From positions 1 to 64,000 of the forward strand of contig CAJTXA010000009.1 of NCBI GenBank assembly GCA_910579865.1: a DNA stretch of 64,000 bases, given 5' to 3'. The notes under the pieces were generated by a model. That model ran no database searches and had not been told where the DNA came from. It was given only the letters and a program-made list of their open reading frames with translations. Source of the stretch: an uncultured Lachnospiraceae bacterium. Lineage in GTDB: Bacteria > Bacillota > Clostridia > Lachnospirales > Lachnospiraceae. Below, piece by piece: positions 50,330-60,239 of this stretch (the first letter of the stretch is position 1; every line of letters begins with the position of its first letter). A program made the translations under genes and the position numbers.

Positions 50330-51742
50330 ATGATACAAAAAGTAGAGGAGTATTGCAGACGGAATGGAATAATAGAAAAGGGAGACAAAATTATTATTGG
50401 ATTGTCCGGAGGGGCGGATTCTGTCTGCCTTTTTTTCGTATTATCTGCTTTAAAAGAGAAATATAATTTAACTTTGCAAGTGCTTCATATTCACCATGAG
50501 ATTCGTGGTATAGAAGCAGATAGGGATGCTGATTTTGTGGAAGAACTTTGCAGACAGTATCAAGTTCCTTGTCTGATAGAACGCTATCCTGTTTTAGATT
50601 TTGCAAAACAGCAAAAAATTTCAGTGGAGGAGGCAGGAAGACAAGTACGATATCAAGCAATGGAACGACTTCGAGAAAAAATGGGATTTACAAAGATTGC
50701 AGTTGCTCATCACAGTAAAGATCAAGCGGAAACAATTTTATTTCATCTTTGCCGAGGAAGCGGGCTAGCAGGGCTTCGTGGGATGCAGCCTTTTCATGGG
50801 GGGATTATACGGCCGTTGCTTTTGGTAAGCCGATTGGAAATAGAGGATTTTTTAAAGGAAAGAAAACAAAGTTGGTGTATGGATTCTACAAATCTGGAAA
50901 ATAATTATAGCAGGAACTTTCTTAGGAATCAAGTGATTCCTTTGCTGACAGAGAAGATTAATACAGATGCCATAGAGCATATTGCTGCTGCTGGAGAGAT
51001 TTTGAAAGAAGCTTATGATTACATACGAGAGGAGGCACAACATTGGGCAGATAACTTAGTAAAAGAAAAAAAAGATGGGAAAATCGAATTAGAAATAGAG
51101 AGGTTTCTTTTATTAGCACCTTTTTTACGAAAAGAAATTTATCGGTTACTTTTAGAAAAACAAGGAGGATTACGAGATATTTCTACAGTCCATTTGGAGC
51201 AGATCGATCGGTTGCTTTTTGGAATGGCTGGACATAGTATCGATCTTCCTAATAAAAGAAAAGTCATGCGAAAGTATGATACTTTACTGTTTTGGGATCA
51301 GAAATTAGAGAAAAAATCATTTTTAGATGAGACAGACTTAGTATTTGGCAAACAGTATACGCTTCCTTCAAAAGAAGTACTTTTTATTGGAGTACCAGAA
51401 GAAATCGATCAGTTTTGCCTAAAAAATGGGATAAAAAGAGAAAAAATTATGGAAGAAAATCCCTGTACGAAATGCTTTGATTATGATACAATAAAGGATA
51501 CTCTTAAGTTGCGTACACGAGAGGTAGGGGACTATCTGGAACTTGGAGCTGGATTAGGAACAAAATCACTAAAAAAATATTTTATTGATCAGAAGATTTC
51601 TAGAGAGGAAAGAGATCAAATTCCTTTAATTGCAGAAGGAAAACATATTCTTTGGGTGATTGGATATCGAATAAGTGCTAGATGTAAAGTAACAGATGCT
51701 ACCAGAACAATACTACAAATAAAGATTAGCGGAGGACAGTAA
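50330..51742 (+). CDS. tilS: tRNA(Ile)-lysidine synthase
   Basis: Converts C34 of the CAU-anticodon tRNA-Ile to lysidine so that it reads AUA. 470 residues from the ATG at 50330, with ATAGGAG upstream (GTG 50324 is possible). PP-loop GLSGGADSVCL (about 24-34), HHSKDQAET and the conserved NNYSRNFLRNQV catalytic segment, then the TilS substrate-binding and C-terminal domains ending near WVIGYRIS. Only two bases separate it from hpt, as in Bacillus. Confidence 0.96.
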   Translation: MIQKVEEYCRRNGIIEKGDKIIIGLSGGADSVCLFFVLSALKEKYNLTLQVLHIHHEIRGIEADRDADFVEELCRQYQVPCLIERYPVLDFAKQQKISVEEAGRQVRYQAMERLREKMGFTKIAVAHHSKDQAETILFHLCRGSGLAGLRGMQPFHGGIIRPLLLVSRLEIEDFLKERKQSWCMDSTNLENNYSRNFLRNQVIPLLTEKINTDAIEHIAAAGEILKEAYDYIREEAQHWADNLVKEKKDGKIELEIERFLLLAPFLRKEIYRLLLEKQGGLRDISTVHLEQIDRLLFGMAGHSIDLPNKRKVMRKYDTLLFWDQKLEKKSFLDETDLVFGKQYTLPSKEVLFIGVPEEIDQFCLKNGIKREKIMEENPCTKCFDYDTIKDTLKLRTREVGDYLELGAGLGTKSLKKYFIDQKISREERDQIPLIAEGKHILWVIGYRISARCKVTDATRTILQIKISGGQ

Positions 51743-51743
51743 G

Positions 51744-52274
51744 ATGGCAGATAAGATTCGTGTATTATTGAATGAAGAACAAGTGGCACAGACAATAGCA
51801 AAATTGGCAGAACAAATTAGTCAGGATTATAAAGGAAAAGAGATTCATTTAATCTGTGTGTTAAAAGGTGGTGTTTTTTTTACCTGTGAGTTAGCAAAAC
51901 GAATTCATGTGCCAGTTTCAATTGATTTTATGTCAGTGTCAAGTTATGGTGCTGGTATGTCTTCTAGTGGAGTAGTGAAAATTGTAAAGGATTTAGATGA
52001 ATCCATTACAGGGAAAGAAGTTTTAATTGTAGAGGATATTATAGATTCTGGCAGAACGCTTAGTTATCTGATGAAAATGTTACGGCAAAGAAATCCAGCT
52101 TCAATCAAGTTATGTACAATGTTGGATAAGCCAGAGAGAAGAGTAGTGGAGGATGTTGTAGTAGATTATGTAGGATTTCATATTCCAGATAAATTTGTAG
52201 TGGGTTATGGCTTGGATTATAACCAAAAATATCGGAATCTTCCCTATATTGGTGTAGTAGAGCAAGAAGAGTAA
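51744..52274 (+). CDS. hpt: Hypoxanthine phosphoribosyltransferase
   Basis: Purine salvage enzyme making IMP or GMP from hypoxanthine or guanine and PRPP. 176 residues. PRPP motif VLIVEDIIDSGRTLSYL (about 92-108), the flexible-loop SSYGAG and the purine-binding YVGFHIPDKFVVGYGLD. GGAGG precedes it. It lies between tilS and ftsH, the conserved Firmicutes order. Confidence 0.97.
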   Translation: MADKIRVLLNEEQVAQTIAKLAEQISQDYKGKEIHLICVLKGGVFFTCELAKRIHVPVSIDFMSVSSYGAGMSSSGVVKIVKDLDESITGKEVLIVEDIIDSGRTLSYLMKMLRQRNPASIKLCTMLDKPERRVVEDVVVDYVGFHIPDKFVVGYGLDYNQKYRNLPYIGVVEQEE

Positions 52275-52326
52275 AGTGGCAAAGAAGCAGCAGAAAGAGA
52301 GCAGATATGCCAAGAGGAGGTAACAA

Positions 52327-54141
52327 TTGAGAACAAAGGGAATGGGTATTTATATTATCCTGATGGTAGTAATTGTATTGTTGATGTTTTGGTCAACAAG
52401 CGGAAATATTCGAACAGACAGCTATACGTATAATCAATTTTTAGGAGATTTGGAACGAGGAAATGTGGTTGCTGTTACAATTAAACCAAATGGAAATGGA
52501 GAAGTTCCAACAGGAGAAATAGAGGTTTCTTTATCCGTTGGAGGAAACCGATCCATCTATGTAGCAGATGTAAAAGATGTAATTCAGGACTTAAATCAAT
52601 ATGGCGTAGATTATCGGCAAGAAGATGTGCAAAGAGAAAGTGTTTTTTTGACTACAGTTCTTCCTATTTTAATCTGCGCAGTTGTAGTGTTTGTGATCTT
52701 TAGTATGATGAATAGTCAGATAACAAGCGGAAGCAGTGGAAATGCTAGAATGATGAATTTTGGAAAAAGCCGAGCACGGATGGTAGTGGACACAGCAAAA
52801 AGAATTACATTTAAAAATGTGGCTGGTTTGGATGAAGAAAAAGAAGAACTAGAAGAAATTGTAGATTTTTTAAAGAGTCCTAAGAAATATCTGCAAGTAG
52901 GCGCTAGAATACCAAAAGGAGTAATTTTAGTGGGCCCACCAGGAACAGGAAAAACTCTTTTGGCAAAGTCAGTGGCTGGAGAAGCAGGAGTTCCATTTTT
53001 TAGCATTTCAGGCTCGGATTTTGTAGAGATGTTTGTGGGTGTTGGTGCATCTCGTGTACGAGATTTATTTGAAGAGGCAAAGAAAAATGCACCTTGTATT
53101 GTATTTATTGATGAAATTGATGCAGTGGCAAGGCGGCGTGGAACTGGTATGGGCGGTGGTCATGATGAAAGAGAGCAGACCCTAAATCAGCTTTTAGTGG
53201 AAATGGATGGATTTAGTGCAAATGAAGGAATTATTGTAATGTCTGCAACAAACAGAGTAGATATTTTAGATCCAGCTATTTTACGTCCAGGGCGTTTTGA
53301 CAGAAAGGTAATGGTTGGAAGACCAGATGTCAAAGGGCGGAAAGAAATTTTAGATGTGCATGCAAAAAATAAACCATTGGCAGAAGATGTAGATTTAAAG
53401 GAAATAGCTAGAACAACAGCAGGTTTTACAGGAGCTGATTTGGAAAATTTATTAAATGAAGCAGCTATTGCAGCAGCTAGAGAAAATCGAGGATTTATTA
53501 CTGCAAAAGATGTAAAGGGCTCCTTTGTAAAAGTAGGGATTGGTGTAGAGAAAAAAAGTCGTGTAATTTCAGAAAAAGAAAAGAGAGTTACTGCTTATCA
53601 TGAGGCAGGGCATGCAATTTTATTTCATAAGTTGCCTGATGTAGGGCCTGTGTATTCGGTCTCAATTATTCCTACTGGAATTGGAGCTGCTGGCTATACG
53701 ATGCCGCTTCCAGAAAAAGATGAGATGTTTAATACAAAAGGGCGGATGCTGCAGGACATTATGGTGGATTTGGGAGGAAGAATTGCAGAAGAAATGGTAT
53801 TTGATGATATTACAACTGGAGCTTCTCAGGATATCAAACAGGCCACGCAAATTGCCCGTGCAATGATTACCAAATATGGGATGTCCGATAAGGTAGGATT
53901 GATTCACTATGGAGATGATGATGATGAAGTATTTATCGGAAGGGATTTGGCACACACCAGATCTTACGCAGAGAATACGGCAACTTTAATTGATGAGGAA
54001 GTAAAGAAAATTGTAGATGATTGTTATGAGAGGGCAAAGTTAATCCTAAAAGAGAATGAAGGGGTACTTCATCGGTGTGCAGAGCTTCTTTTGGAAAAGG
54101 AAAAAATTGACCAGAAGGAATTTGAGGAGCTGTTTGCATAA
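52327..54141 (+). CDS. ftsH: ATP-dependent membrane metalloprotease FtsH (copy 2)
   Basis: 604 residues, TTG start with AGGAGG 6 bases upstream. Membrane helices near 6-22 and 101-122, AAA+ domain with GPPGTGKT, VFIDEIDA and RPGRFDRK, zinc site HEAGH and third ligand in ASQDIKQAT. This copy is in the hpt-ftsH position conserved across Firmicutes and is therefore the orthologue of Bacillus ftsH; the copy at 40158 is the extra paralogue. Confidence 0.97.
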   Translation: MRTKGMGIYIILMVVIVLLMFWSTSGNIRTDSYTYNQFLGDLERGNVVAVTIKPNGNGEVPTGEIEVSLSVGGNRSIYVADVKDVIQDLNQYGVDYRQEDVQRESVFLTTVLPILICAVVVFVIFSMMNSQITSGSSGNARMMNFGKSRARMVVDTAKRITFKNVAGLDEEKEELEEIVDFLKSPKKYLQVGARIPKGVILVGPPGTGKTLLAKSVAGEAGVPFFSISGSDFVEMFVGVGASRVRDLFEEAKKNAPCIVFIDEIDAVARRRGTGMGGGHDEREQTLNQLLVEMDGFSANEGIIVMSATNRVDILDPAILRPGRFDRKVMVGRPDVKGRKEILDVHAKNKPLAEDVDLKEIARTTAGFTGADLENLLNEAAIAAARENRGFITAKDVKGSFVKVGIGVEKKSRVISEKEKRVTAYHEAGHAILFHKLPDVGPVYSVSIIPTGIGAAGYTMPLPEKDEMFNTKGRMLQDIMVDLGGRIAEEMVFDDITTGASQDIKQATQIARAMITKYGMSDKVGLIHYGDDDDEVFIGRDLAHTRSYAENTATLIDEEVKKIVDDCYERAKLILKENEGVLHRCAELLLEKEKIDQKEFEELFA

Positions 54142-54254
54142 GGGTTTGGCAAAAATAAAATGTGATAAAGGAGAGGGAAGCGTGTATTGTGTGAAATCTA
54201 CCAAAAAAAAAGAGCTTTTTTTGGTAAGTTTGTGCACACTTTTGTAAAAGCATT

Positions 54255-54263
54255 TGTTATACT
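54255..54263 (+). promoter_or_regulatory. Extended -10 promoter element before the amylase
   Basis: TGTTATACT (54255-54263) without a convincing -35. The transcript would pass through the terminator-like hairpin at 54334-54367, so attenuation is possible. Confidence 0.35.
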
Positions 54264-54333
54264 AAAGGACGTAAACCCCCCAATACATGAAATAGTTTTT
54301 GCTACACCCCATAAGAAATGAAATACCTTCTCC

Positions 54334-54367
54334 AAAAGGACAGCTTTGTAGCAGCTGTCCTTTTTTA
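54334..54367 (+). terminator. Terminator between ftsH copy 2 and the amylase gene
   Basis: AAAAGGACAGCT (54334-54345) pairs with AGCTGTCCTTTT, then TTTT. Confidence 0.88.
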
Positions 54368-54458
54368 TGTATATAGGGAAATACGAAAGAAATGCCGATA
54401 TAAAAATAAAAGGCTGTTTATACAGCAGATAGAGGGATAAATAAGAGAGGTGTTAGCG

Positions 54459-56561
54459 ATGGAAGTAAATTTGTATAATAAAAGCCTTGTAGAAAAGGTA
54501 CAACTTTATGCTCTGATGATGAGTCCTGTATTAGATAGAGAATCTCTATATTCAGATTGTACCGAGGAATATGTAAAACCGGCAGAACCAATGGAGGGAG
54601 ACGAGGTTACTATCTATCTGCGTACAGGAAGAAATAATCCAGAACATGTCTTTCTTTTAACAGATGAACAGCGGATGGAAATGCAATATGATCGTTCAGA
54701 GGGAATTTTTGATTTTTATTATGCAAAAGTAGTAATGGGAAAAAGACCGTTTCACTATTGTTTTGAAATCGTATCAGGATGTATGAATTGCTATTATAAT
54801 CAAAGAGGAGTAATGAATGAACGCCAGGATTATTATAATTTTAAACTGATACCAGGGTTAAAAACGCCAGATTGGGCAAAGGGTGCAGTCATTTATCAGA
54901 TTTTTGTAGATCGCTTTTGTAATGGAGATCCAAACAATGATCCATTAGATCGAGAATACTCTTATATTGGAGAAGGGATTCGACAGATAAAGGATTGGGA
55001 AAAGTATCCAGATGCAATGGATGTACGTTCTTTTTATGGAGGTGATTTGCAGGGAGTAATGGATAAGCTCGATTATCTGCAAGGATTGGGAATAGATGTG
55101 ATCTATTTTAATCCTTTATTTGTATCTCCTTCCAATCATAAATATGATATACAAGATTATGATTATATCGATCCTCATTTTGGACGTATTGTAAAAGATG
55201 AAGGGGAAACATTAATTGAATGGGATAATAGTAATTCACATGCTTCTCGTTATATCTGCCGAGTAACAGATAAAGAGAATTTAGAAGCTAGTAATCAACT
55301 TTTTATAGAACTGGTAGAAGAAGTACATCGGCGTGGAATGAAAGTAATTATTGATGGTGTATTTAACCATTGTGGTTCCTTTAATAAATGGCTAGACAGA
55401 GAGTGCATTTATCAGAATCAAGAGGGATATGAAGCGGGTGCTTATGTGGATGAATATAGCCCTTATCATGATTATTTTAGCTTTAGTGATCGATTCCGTT
55501 TTCCTTATAATGACTCCTATGATGGCTGGTGGGGACATGATACACTTCCAAAATTAAATTATGAGGCTTCTCCACAATTAGTAGAGGAAATCTTACGAAT
55601 TGCTAAAAAATGGGTATCACCTCCATTTAATGCTGATGGATGGCGGTTAGATGTAGCAGCAGATTTGGGGCATAGTCCAGAGTACAACCATTTTTTCTGG
55701 AAGAAATTTCGAGAAGCTGTAAAAGAAGCAAATCCAAATGCAATTATTTTAGCGGAGCACTATGGAGATCCTTGCAGTTGGCTAGAAGGTGGAGAGTGGG
55801 ATACCGTAATGAACTATGATGCATTTATGGAACCACTTACTTGGTTTTTAACTGGAATGGAAAAGCATAGTGACGAATATCGAGGTGATTTATTAGGAAA
55901 TGCACGTTCTTTTTTTGATGCGATGTCTCATCATATGTCAAGATTTACAGCACAATCAATGCAAGTAGCAATGAATGAGCTTTCCAATCATGATCATTCT
56001 CGATTTTTAACACGAACCAATCATCGGGTAGGCCGGACAGCTTATGCAGGTCCAGAGGCGGCTAGTGAAGGAATCAACAAGGCTATTTTTCGCTCTGCTG
56101 TGGTGATACAGATGACTTGGGTAGGAGCACCAACGATTTATTATGGAGATGAAGCAGGTGTATGTGGTTGGACCGATCCAGATAATCGGCGTACTTATCC
56201 CTGGGGAAAAGAAGATTTGGAATTAATTGAATTTCATCGGCAGATGATTCGGATTCATAAAGAAAATGCAGCGTTGATGAAAGGATCGTATCATCCTTTG
56301 ATTATTGGAAATCAATGTCTTGCCTATGGGCGATTTAAAGGAACAAATCGTATTGCAATTGTAGTCAATAACAGTAAAGAAGAAGTAACTTTGTATGTAC
56401 CAGTTTGGAAGTTAGGAGTAGGACGAAATTCTGTTATGGAAGTATTAATGCATAGTACATTTGATGGATATACCTATGAAGGAGAAGGGTATATTGTAAA
56501 AAATAATGTGATTAAAGTTGTACTTGGTGCATTTTCTTCTATAGTAGTACGAGAGAAATAA
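54459..56561 (+). CDS. GH13 neopullulanase/cyclomaltodextrinase-type amylase
   Basis: Intracellular glucosidase for maltodextrins, cyclodextrins or pullulan fragments. About 700 residues from the ATG at 54459; the GTG at 54450 is less likely. An N-terminal beta domain (about 1-125, CBM34-like), then the (beta/alpha)8 barrel with VDRFCNGDP, DGVFNHCG, nucleophile Asp in DGWRLDVA, acid/base Glu in ILAEHYGD and transition-state Asp in ELSNHDHSRF, then a beta C-terminal domain. No signal peptide. Such enzymes usually work with sugar ABC importers, which fits the stand-alone MsmK ATPase elsewhere in the window. Confidence 0.92.
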   Translation: MEVNLYNKSLVEKVQLYALMMSPVLDRESLYSDCTEEYVKPAEPMEGDEVTIYLRTGRNNPEHVFLLTDEQRMEMQYDRSEGIFDFYYAKVVMGKRPFHYCFEIVSGCMNCYYNQRGVMNERQDYYNFKLIPGLKTPDWAKGAVIYQIFVDRFCNGDPNNDPLDREYSYIGEGIRQIKDWEKYPDAMDVRSFYGGDLQGVMDKLDYLQGLGIDVIYFNPLFVSPSNHKYDIQDYDYIDPHFGRIVKDEGETLIEWDNSNSHASRYICRVTDKENLEASNQLFIELVEEVHRRGMKVIIDGVFNHCGSFNKWLDRECIYQNQEGYEAGAYVDEYSPYHDYFSFSDRFRFPYNDSYDGWWGHDTLPKLNYEASPQLVEEILRIAKKWVSPPFNADGWRLDVAADLGHSPEYNHFFWKKFREAVKEANPNAIILAEHYGDPCSWLEGGEWDTVMNYDAFMEPLTWFLTGMEKHSDEYRGDLLGNARSFFDAMSHHMSRFTAQSMQVAMNELSNHDHSRFLTRTNHRVGRTAYAGPEAASEGINKAIFRSAVVIQMTWVGAPTIYYGDEAGVCGWTDPDNRRTYPWGKEDLELIEFHRQMIRIHKENAALMKGSYHPLIIGNQCLAYGRFKGTNRIAIVVNNSKEEVTLYVPVWKLGVGRNSVMEVLMHSTFDGYTYEGEGYIVKNNVIKVVLGAFSSIVVREK

Positions 56562-56576
56562 AAGCAGTTTCTATTA

Positions 56577-56611
56577 GGGGTGATTCTATATAAAAATTTT
56601 GGAATCGCCCC
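56577..56611 (+). other. Hairpin in the leader of the ABC exporter genes
   Basis: GGGGTGATTC (56577-56586) pairs with GAATCGCCCC (56602-56611), one G-U. No U-run follows, so it is more likely an mRNA-end or leader structure than a classic terminator. Confidence 0.45.
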
Positions 56612-56670
56612 CAACTGTTGTTGTGATTTTTCGAAGAATCGATAACGCAGGATAAAGAGAGGATTTTAGA

Positions 56671-58428
56671 ATGAAGCAAGTTAAGTTTTTATGGACTTAT
56701 ATTTGGAGGCATAGACTGCAATACTTACTTGGTATTATTACCTTGTTTGTTGTAGATTATCTTAATTTATTGATTCCTGAGTTGACAGGAGTCATTACGG
56801 ATGGATTAAAAGATGGAACCATGAATCAAACAGATGTGATACAAAAGGTTGGAACAATTTTAGGAGTAGGGCTTGGTTTGGGAGCAGGACGGTTTTTATG
56901 GAGATATTTTATATTTGGAGGTGCCAGACAGATTGAATATGAGCTTCGCAATGATATGTTTGCCCATTTGGAAACGCTTTCTGTAGAGTATTACAATGAG
57001 CATAAGACAGGAGATATTATGGCTCGTTTTACTAATGATCTTAATGCGGTTCGAATGTCAATTGGTCCTGCTATTGTCACTGCATTTGATGCTTCTGTTT
57101 TATTGGTTATGGTTATTGTGCAGATGATGGTTTATGTAGATGTCAAATTAACTTTATTTGCAATTCTTCCATTGTTTTTCATTGCTTTTGGAGAATATTA
57201 TTATGGACAAATTGTAGAGAAGCGTTTTGCTGCCAAGCAGGAGGCTTTTTCTGAATTGACGGATCAAGTACAGGAGAGTATTTCTGGTATTCGAGTGATA
57301 AAGGCTTTTGTACAGGAAAGACAAGAAAGAGCTGCTTTTGCAAAATCAAATCGAAAGAATATGGAAAAAAATCTGCAGCTAGTAAAACTTCAAGCAGTTG
57401 TAATGCCTCTTTTGGATGTTATTATTGGATTGAGTAGTTTAGTGACATTACTCTATGGTGGTTATCTTACAATGAATGGAGAAATTAGTTTAGGACGTTT
57501 TGTTGCTTTTCATCAGTATATTGGTTTGCTGGTTTGGCCAATGTTAGCAGTAGGAGAAAGTATTACTCTTTTTTCACAGGGAATTGCTTCTGTAAAACGA
57601 ATTCAAGAGGTAATGGAGGAAGTGCCAGAGGTGCAAGACAGCAATTTAGTGGAGAAAGTGGACCAAATTCAGGGAGGATTGTGTTTACGGCATCTTACCT
57701 TTCTTCATCATGGGCATACAGAGCCTACTTTAGAAGATATTTCGCTTGAAGTACCTGCCGGATCAACACTAGCAATAATTGGAAGAACCGGAAATGGAAA
57801 GTCTACTTTAGTAAATCTTTTATTACATCTTTATAATGCAAAACCAGGAATGATTTTTATTGATGGAAGAGATATCAATTCGATTCCTTTAAAAACACTG
57901 CGAGAGCATATCTCCTATGTTCCACAGGATAACTTTTTATTTTCTGATACGCTGCGGAGAAATATTGCATTTGGAGCAGATACCGATGAGCTAGAACCAG
58001 TGATTTTGGCAGCAAAAGCAGCCTGTATTCATGACAATATTATCGAATTTCCAGATGGGTATGAAACAATTGTAGGAGAGAGGGGCGTTACACTTTCTGG
58101 TGGGCAAAAACAACGTAGTTCAATTTCCAGAGCAATTTTAAAAGATGCCCCAATCCTAATTTTAGATGATGCCCTTTCTGCTGTAGACACTAGTACAGAG
58201 GAACAGATTTTAAGAAATTTAAAAGAAAATCGTAAGGGAAAAACAACAATTTTAATTGCGCATCGAATTTCTACCATTCAACATGCAGATTGTATTGTTG
58301 TATTAGAAGATGGCAAAATGACAGAATGTGGAACTCATGAAGAATTGCTGCAACAGGATGGTTTTTATAGACGTACTTATGAAAAGCAGCGCCTGGAACA
58401 GAAGCTAGAGGAGGTACAAAGTCAATGA
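56671..58428 (+). CDS. ABC exporter half-transporter A (degenerate ATPase site)
   Basis: 585 residues: six membrane helices (about 15-310) and a nucleotide-binding domain (about 345-575). Walker A GRTGNGKST, signature LSGGQKQR. Walker B ends LILDDALS, with Asp where the catalytic Glu normally sits, the hallmark of the non-hydrolysing subunit of heterodimeric exporters such as TM287 or BmrC. The next gene overlaps by 4 bases and supplies the partner. Substrate unknown: drugs, lipids or peptides are all possible. Confidence 0.93.
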   Translation: MKQVKFLWTYIWRHRLQYLLGIITLFVVDYLNLLIPELTGVITDGLKDGTMNQTDVIQKVGTILGVGLGLGAGRFLWRYFIFGGARQIEYELRNDMFAHLETLSVEYYNEHKTGDIMARFTNDLNAVRMSIGPAIVTAFDASVLLVMVIVQMMVYVDVKLTLFAILPLFFIAFGEYYYGQIVEKRFAAKQEAFSELTDQVQESISGIRVIKAFVQERQERAAFAKSNRKNMEKNLQLVKLQAVVMPLLDVIIGLSSLVTLLYGGYLTMNGEISLGRFVAFHQYIGLLVWPMLAVGESITLFSQGIASVKRIQEVMEEVPEVQDSNLVEKVDQIQGGLCLRHLTFLHHGHTEPTLEDISLEVPAGSTLAIIGRTGNGKSTLVNLLLHLYNAKPGMIFIDGRDINSIPLKTLREHISYVPQDNFLFSDTLRRNIAFGADTDELEPVILAAKAACIHDNIIEFPDGYETIVGERGVTLSGGQKQRSSISRAILKDAPILILDDALSAVDTSTEEQILRNLKENRKGKTTILIAHRISTIQHADCIVVLEDGKMTECGTHEELLQQDGFYRRTYEKQRLEQKLEEVQSQ

Positions 58429-60209
58429 GCCAAAAAATTCGTAAGGAATATGAAATGAAAGGCAGTGTATTAAAACGTTTGGCTGCCTATCTGCGAGGAT
58501 ATGAAAAGACATTATTGATCGTATTTTTATTAGTGTTAGTAATTACAGCATTGGAATTATACAAACCAATTATTATTGGAGATGCAATTGATCGCTATAT
58601 TAGTAAGGAAGTAAATCGAGGGAAAGAAGAGATACTGAGCGATCAGATAGGAATGTTACAAGCAGGTGTTTTATATTTTGTGGTGCTGCTTACTATTTTT
58701 TTCTGTAATATGATACAAACTTGGAAGTTACAAAAGATGGGACAAAGTATTATTTATCAGATTCGAGAGGAGGTATTTTGTCATATTCAAACACTTTCTA
58801 TGGATTTTTTTAATAATACTCCTGTGGGAAAGTTAGTGACAAGGGTGACAAATGATACGGAAGCATTAAATGAGATGTATTCTACTATTTTAGTGAAGTT
58901 ATTTCGAAATTGTATTAAGATTGCTGGATATGCGGTGGTTATGATTCAAATTGATCGGACGTTAGCGTTTTATTCATTTTTGTTTTTGCCTCCAGTTGGA
59001 GCATTAATTGTATTTTTTCGAAGTCTTTCTAGAAAGGCTTATCGAGTGACAAGAAATAAGATTACAGACTTAAATACCTTTCTTTCTGAAAATTTGTCAG
59101 GGATGAAATTGATTCAGATTTTTGCACGAGAGAAAGTAAAGTATCAGGAGTTTGAAAACCGCAGTGTTGGACTTTATCGTGCCTACTTTCGAGAGGTTAT
59201 GATTTTTGCTGTATTTCGTCCGCTTATTTATATTGCTTCTGTACTTGCGCTTGTTACAGTACTTTATCAGGGAAGTATCTTAACACTTGGTGGTGCTGCT
59301 TCACTTGGAACACTTTATATTTTTGTTAGTTATATTAGTTCCTTTTTTGAACCAATTCAGGAATTAGCAGAACAGTTTGGAACATTGCAATCTTCTTTGG
59401 CTTCTGGAGAGAAAGTATTTTCGATATTGGGTGAGCAGCCAGATATTGTAAATCCAGTACATCCAATAGAGAAAAAACAGTTTGAAGGAAAGATTGAGTT
59501 TTCACATGTTTGGTTTGCTTATGAAGGAGACGATTATATCTTAAAGGATGTTAGTTTTACGATTTCGCCTGGGGAGAAGGTAGCGTTTGTTGGTGCAACT
59601 GGAGCTGGAAAATCTTCTATATTAAATTTGATTGGGCGGTATTATGATATTCAAAAAGGAGAGATTTTAATTGATGGCGTAAATATCCGGGATTTGGATA
59701 TTCGTCAGCTTCGTAGCTCGATTGGACAGGTGCAACAGGATGTGTTTTTGTTTACTGGGGATATTAAAAGCAATATTCGGCTGCGAAAGGAAGAGATTTC
59801 GATTGAGCAGGTGAAAGAGGCAGCAGAGTATGTGCATGCCTCAGAATTTATTGAGAAGCTGCCATTAGGGTACGATGAGCCTGTAACAGAACGGGGATCG
59901 ACACTTTCAGCAGGACAGAGGCAGTTGCTGTCTTTTGCAAGAACACTTGCTTTTGCACCTCGGATTTTGGTGATGGATGAGGCGACAGCCAATATTGACA
60001 CTGAGACAGAGGGATTGATACAACAGGCTTTGGAGAAGCTAATGGAGGGACGGACTACAATTATGGTGGCACATCGGTTGTCTACAATACAACATGCAGA
60101 TAAGATTATTGTGATGAATAAGGGACAGATTCAAGAGGAAGGAACACATCAGGAGTTGTTGGCTCAGGATGGAATTTATAAGCGGTTGTATGAATTGCAG
60201 TTAAGCTAG
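58425..60209 (+). CDS. ABC exporter half-transporter B (catalytic ATPase)
   Basis: 594 residues: six membrane helices (about 25-330) and an ATPase domain (about 355-590) with Walker A GATGAGKSS, signature LSAGQRQL and canonical Walker B LVMDEATA with catalytic Glu. The altered signature (LSAGQ) would face the degenerate Walker site of subunit A, while the intact LSGGQ of A completes the active site here, the expected pattern for a heterodimer. AGGAGG lies within the end of the upstream gene; ATGA overlap implies coupling. Confidence 0.93.
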   Translation: MSQKIRKEYEMKGSVLKRLAAYLRGYEKTLLIVFLLVLVITALELYKPIIIGDAIDRYISKEVNRGKEEILSDQIGMLQAGVLYFVVLLTIFFCNMIQTWKLQKMGQSIIYQIREEVFCHIQTLSMDFFNNTPVGKLVTRVTNDTEALNEMYSTILVKLFRNCIKIAGYAVVMIQIDRTLAFYSFLFLPPVGALIVFFRSLSRKAYRVTRNKITDLNTFLSENLSGMKLIQIFAREKVKYQEFENRSVGLYRAYFREVMIFAVFRPLIYIASVLALVTVLYQGSILTLGGAASLGTLYIFVSYISSFFEPIQELAEQFGTLQSSLASGEKVFSILGEQPDIVNPVHPIEKKQFEGKIEFSHVWFAYEGDDYILKDVSFTISPGEKVAFVGATGAGKSSILNLIGRYYDIQKGEILIDGVNIRDLDIRQLRSSIGQVQQDVFLFTGDIKSNIRLRKEEISIEQVKEAAEYVHASEFIEKLPLGYDEPVTERGSTLSAGQRQLLSFARTLAFAPRILVMDEATANIDTETEGLIQQALEKLMEGRTTIMVAHRLSTIQHADKIIVMNKGQIQEEGTHQELLAQDGIYKRLYELQLS

Positions 60210-60239
60210 GTTTTTGCTACATTTTTGTTGTGTTTTTGA

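Noticed and set aside
54199..54225. A-run/T-run hairpin after ftsH copy 2
   Set aside because: The stem is almost purely A-T and could be chance; the GC-containing hairpin at 54334 is a much better terminator.
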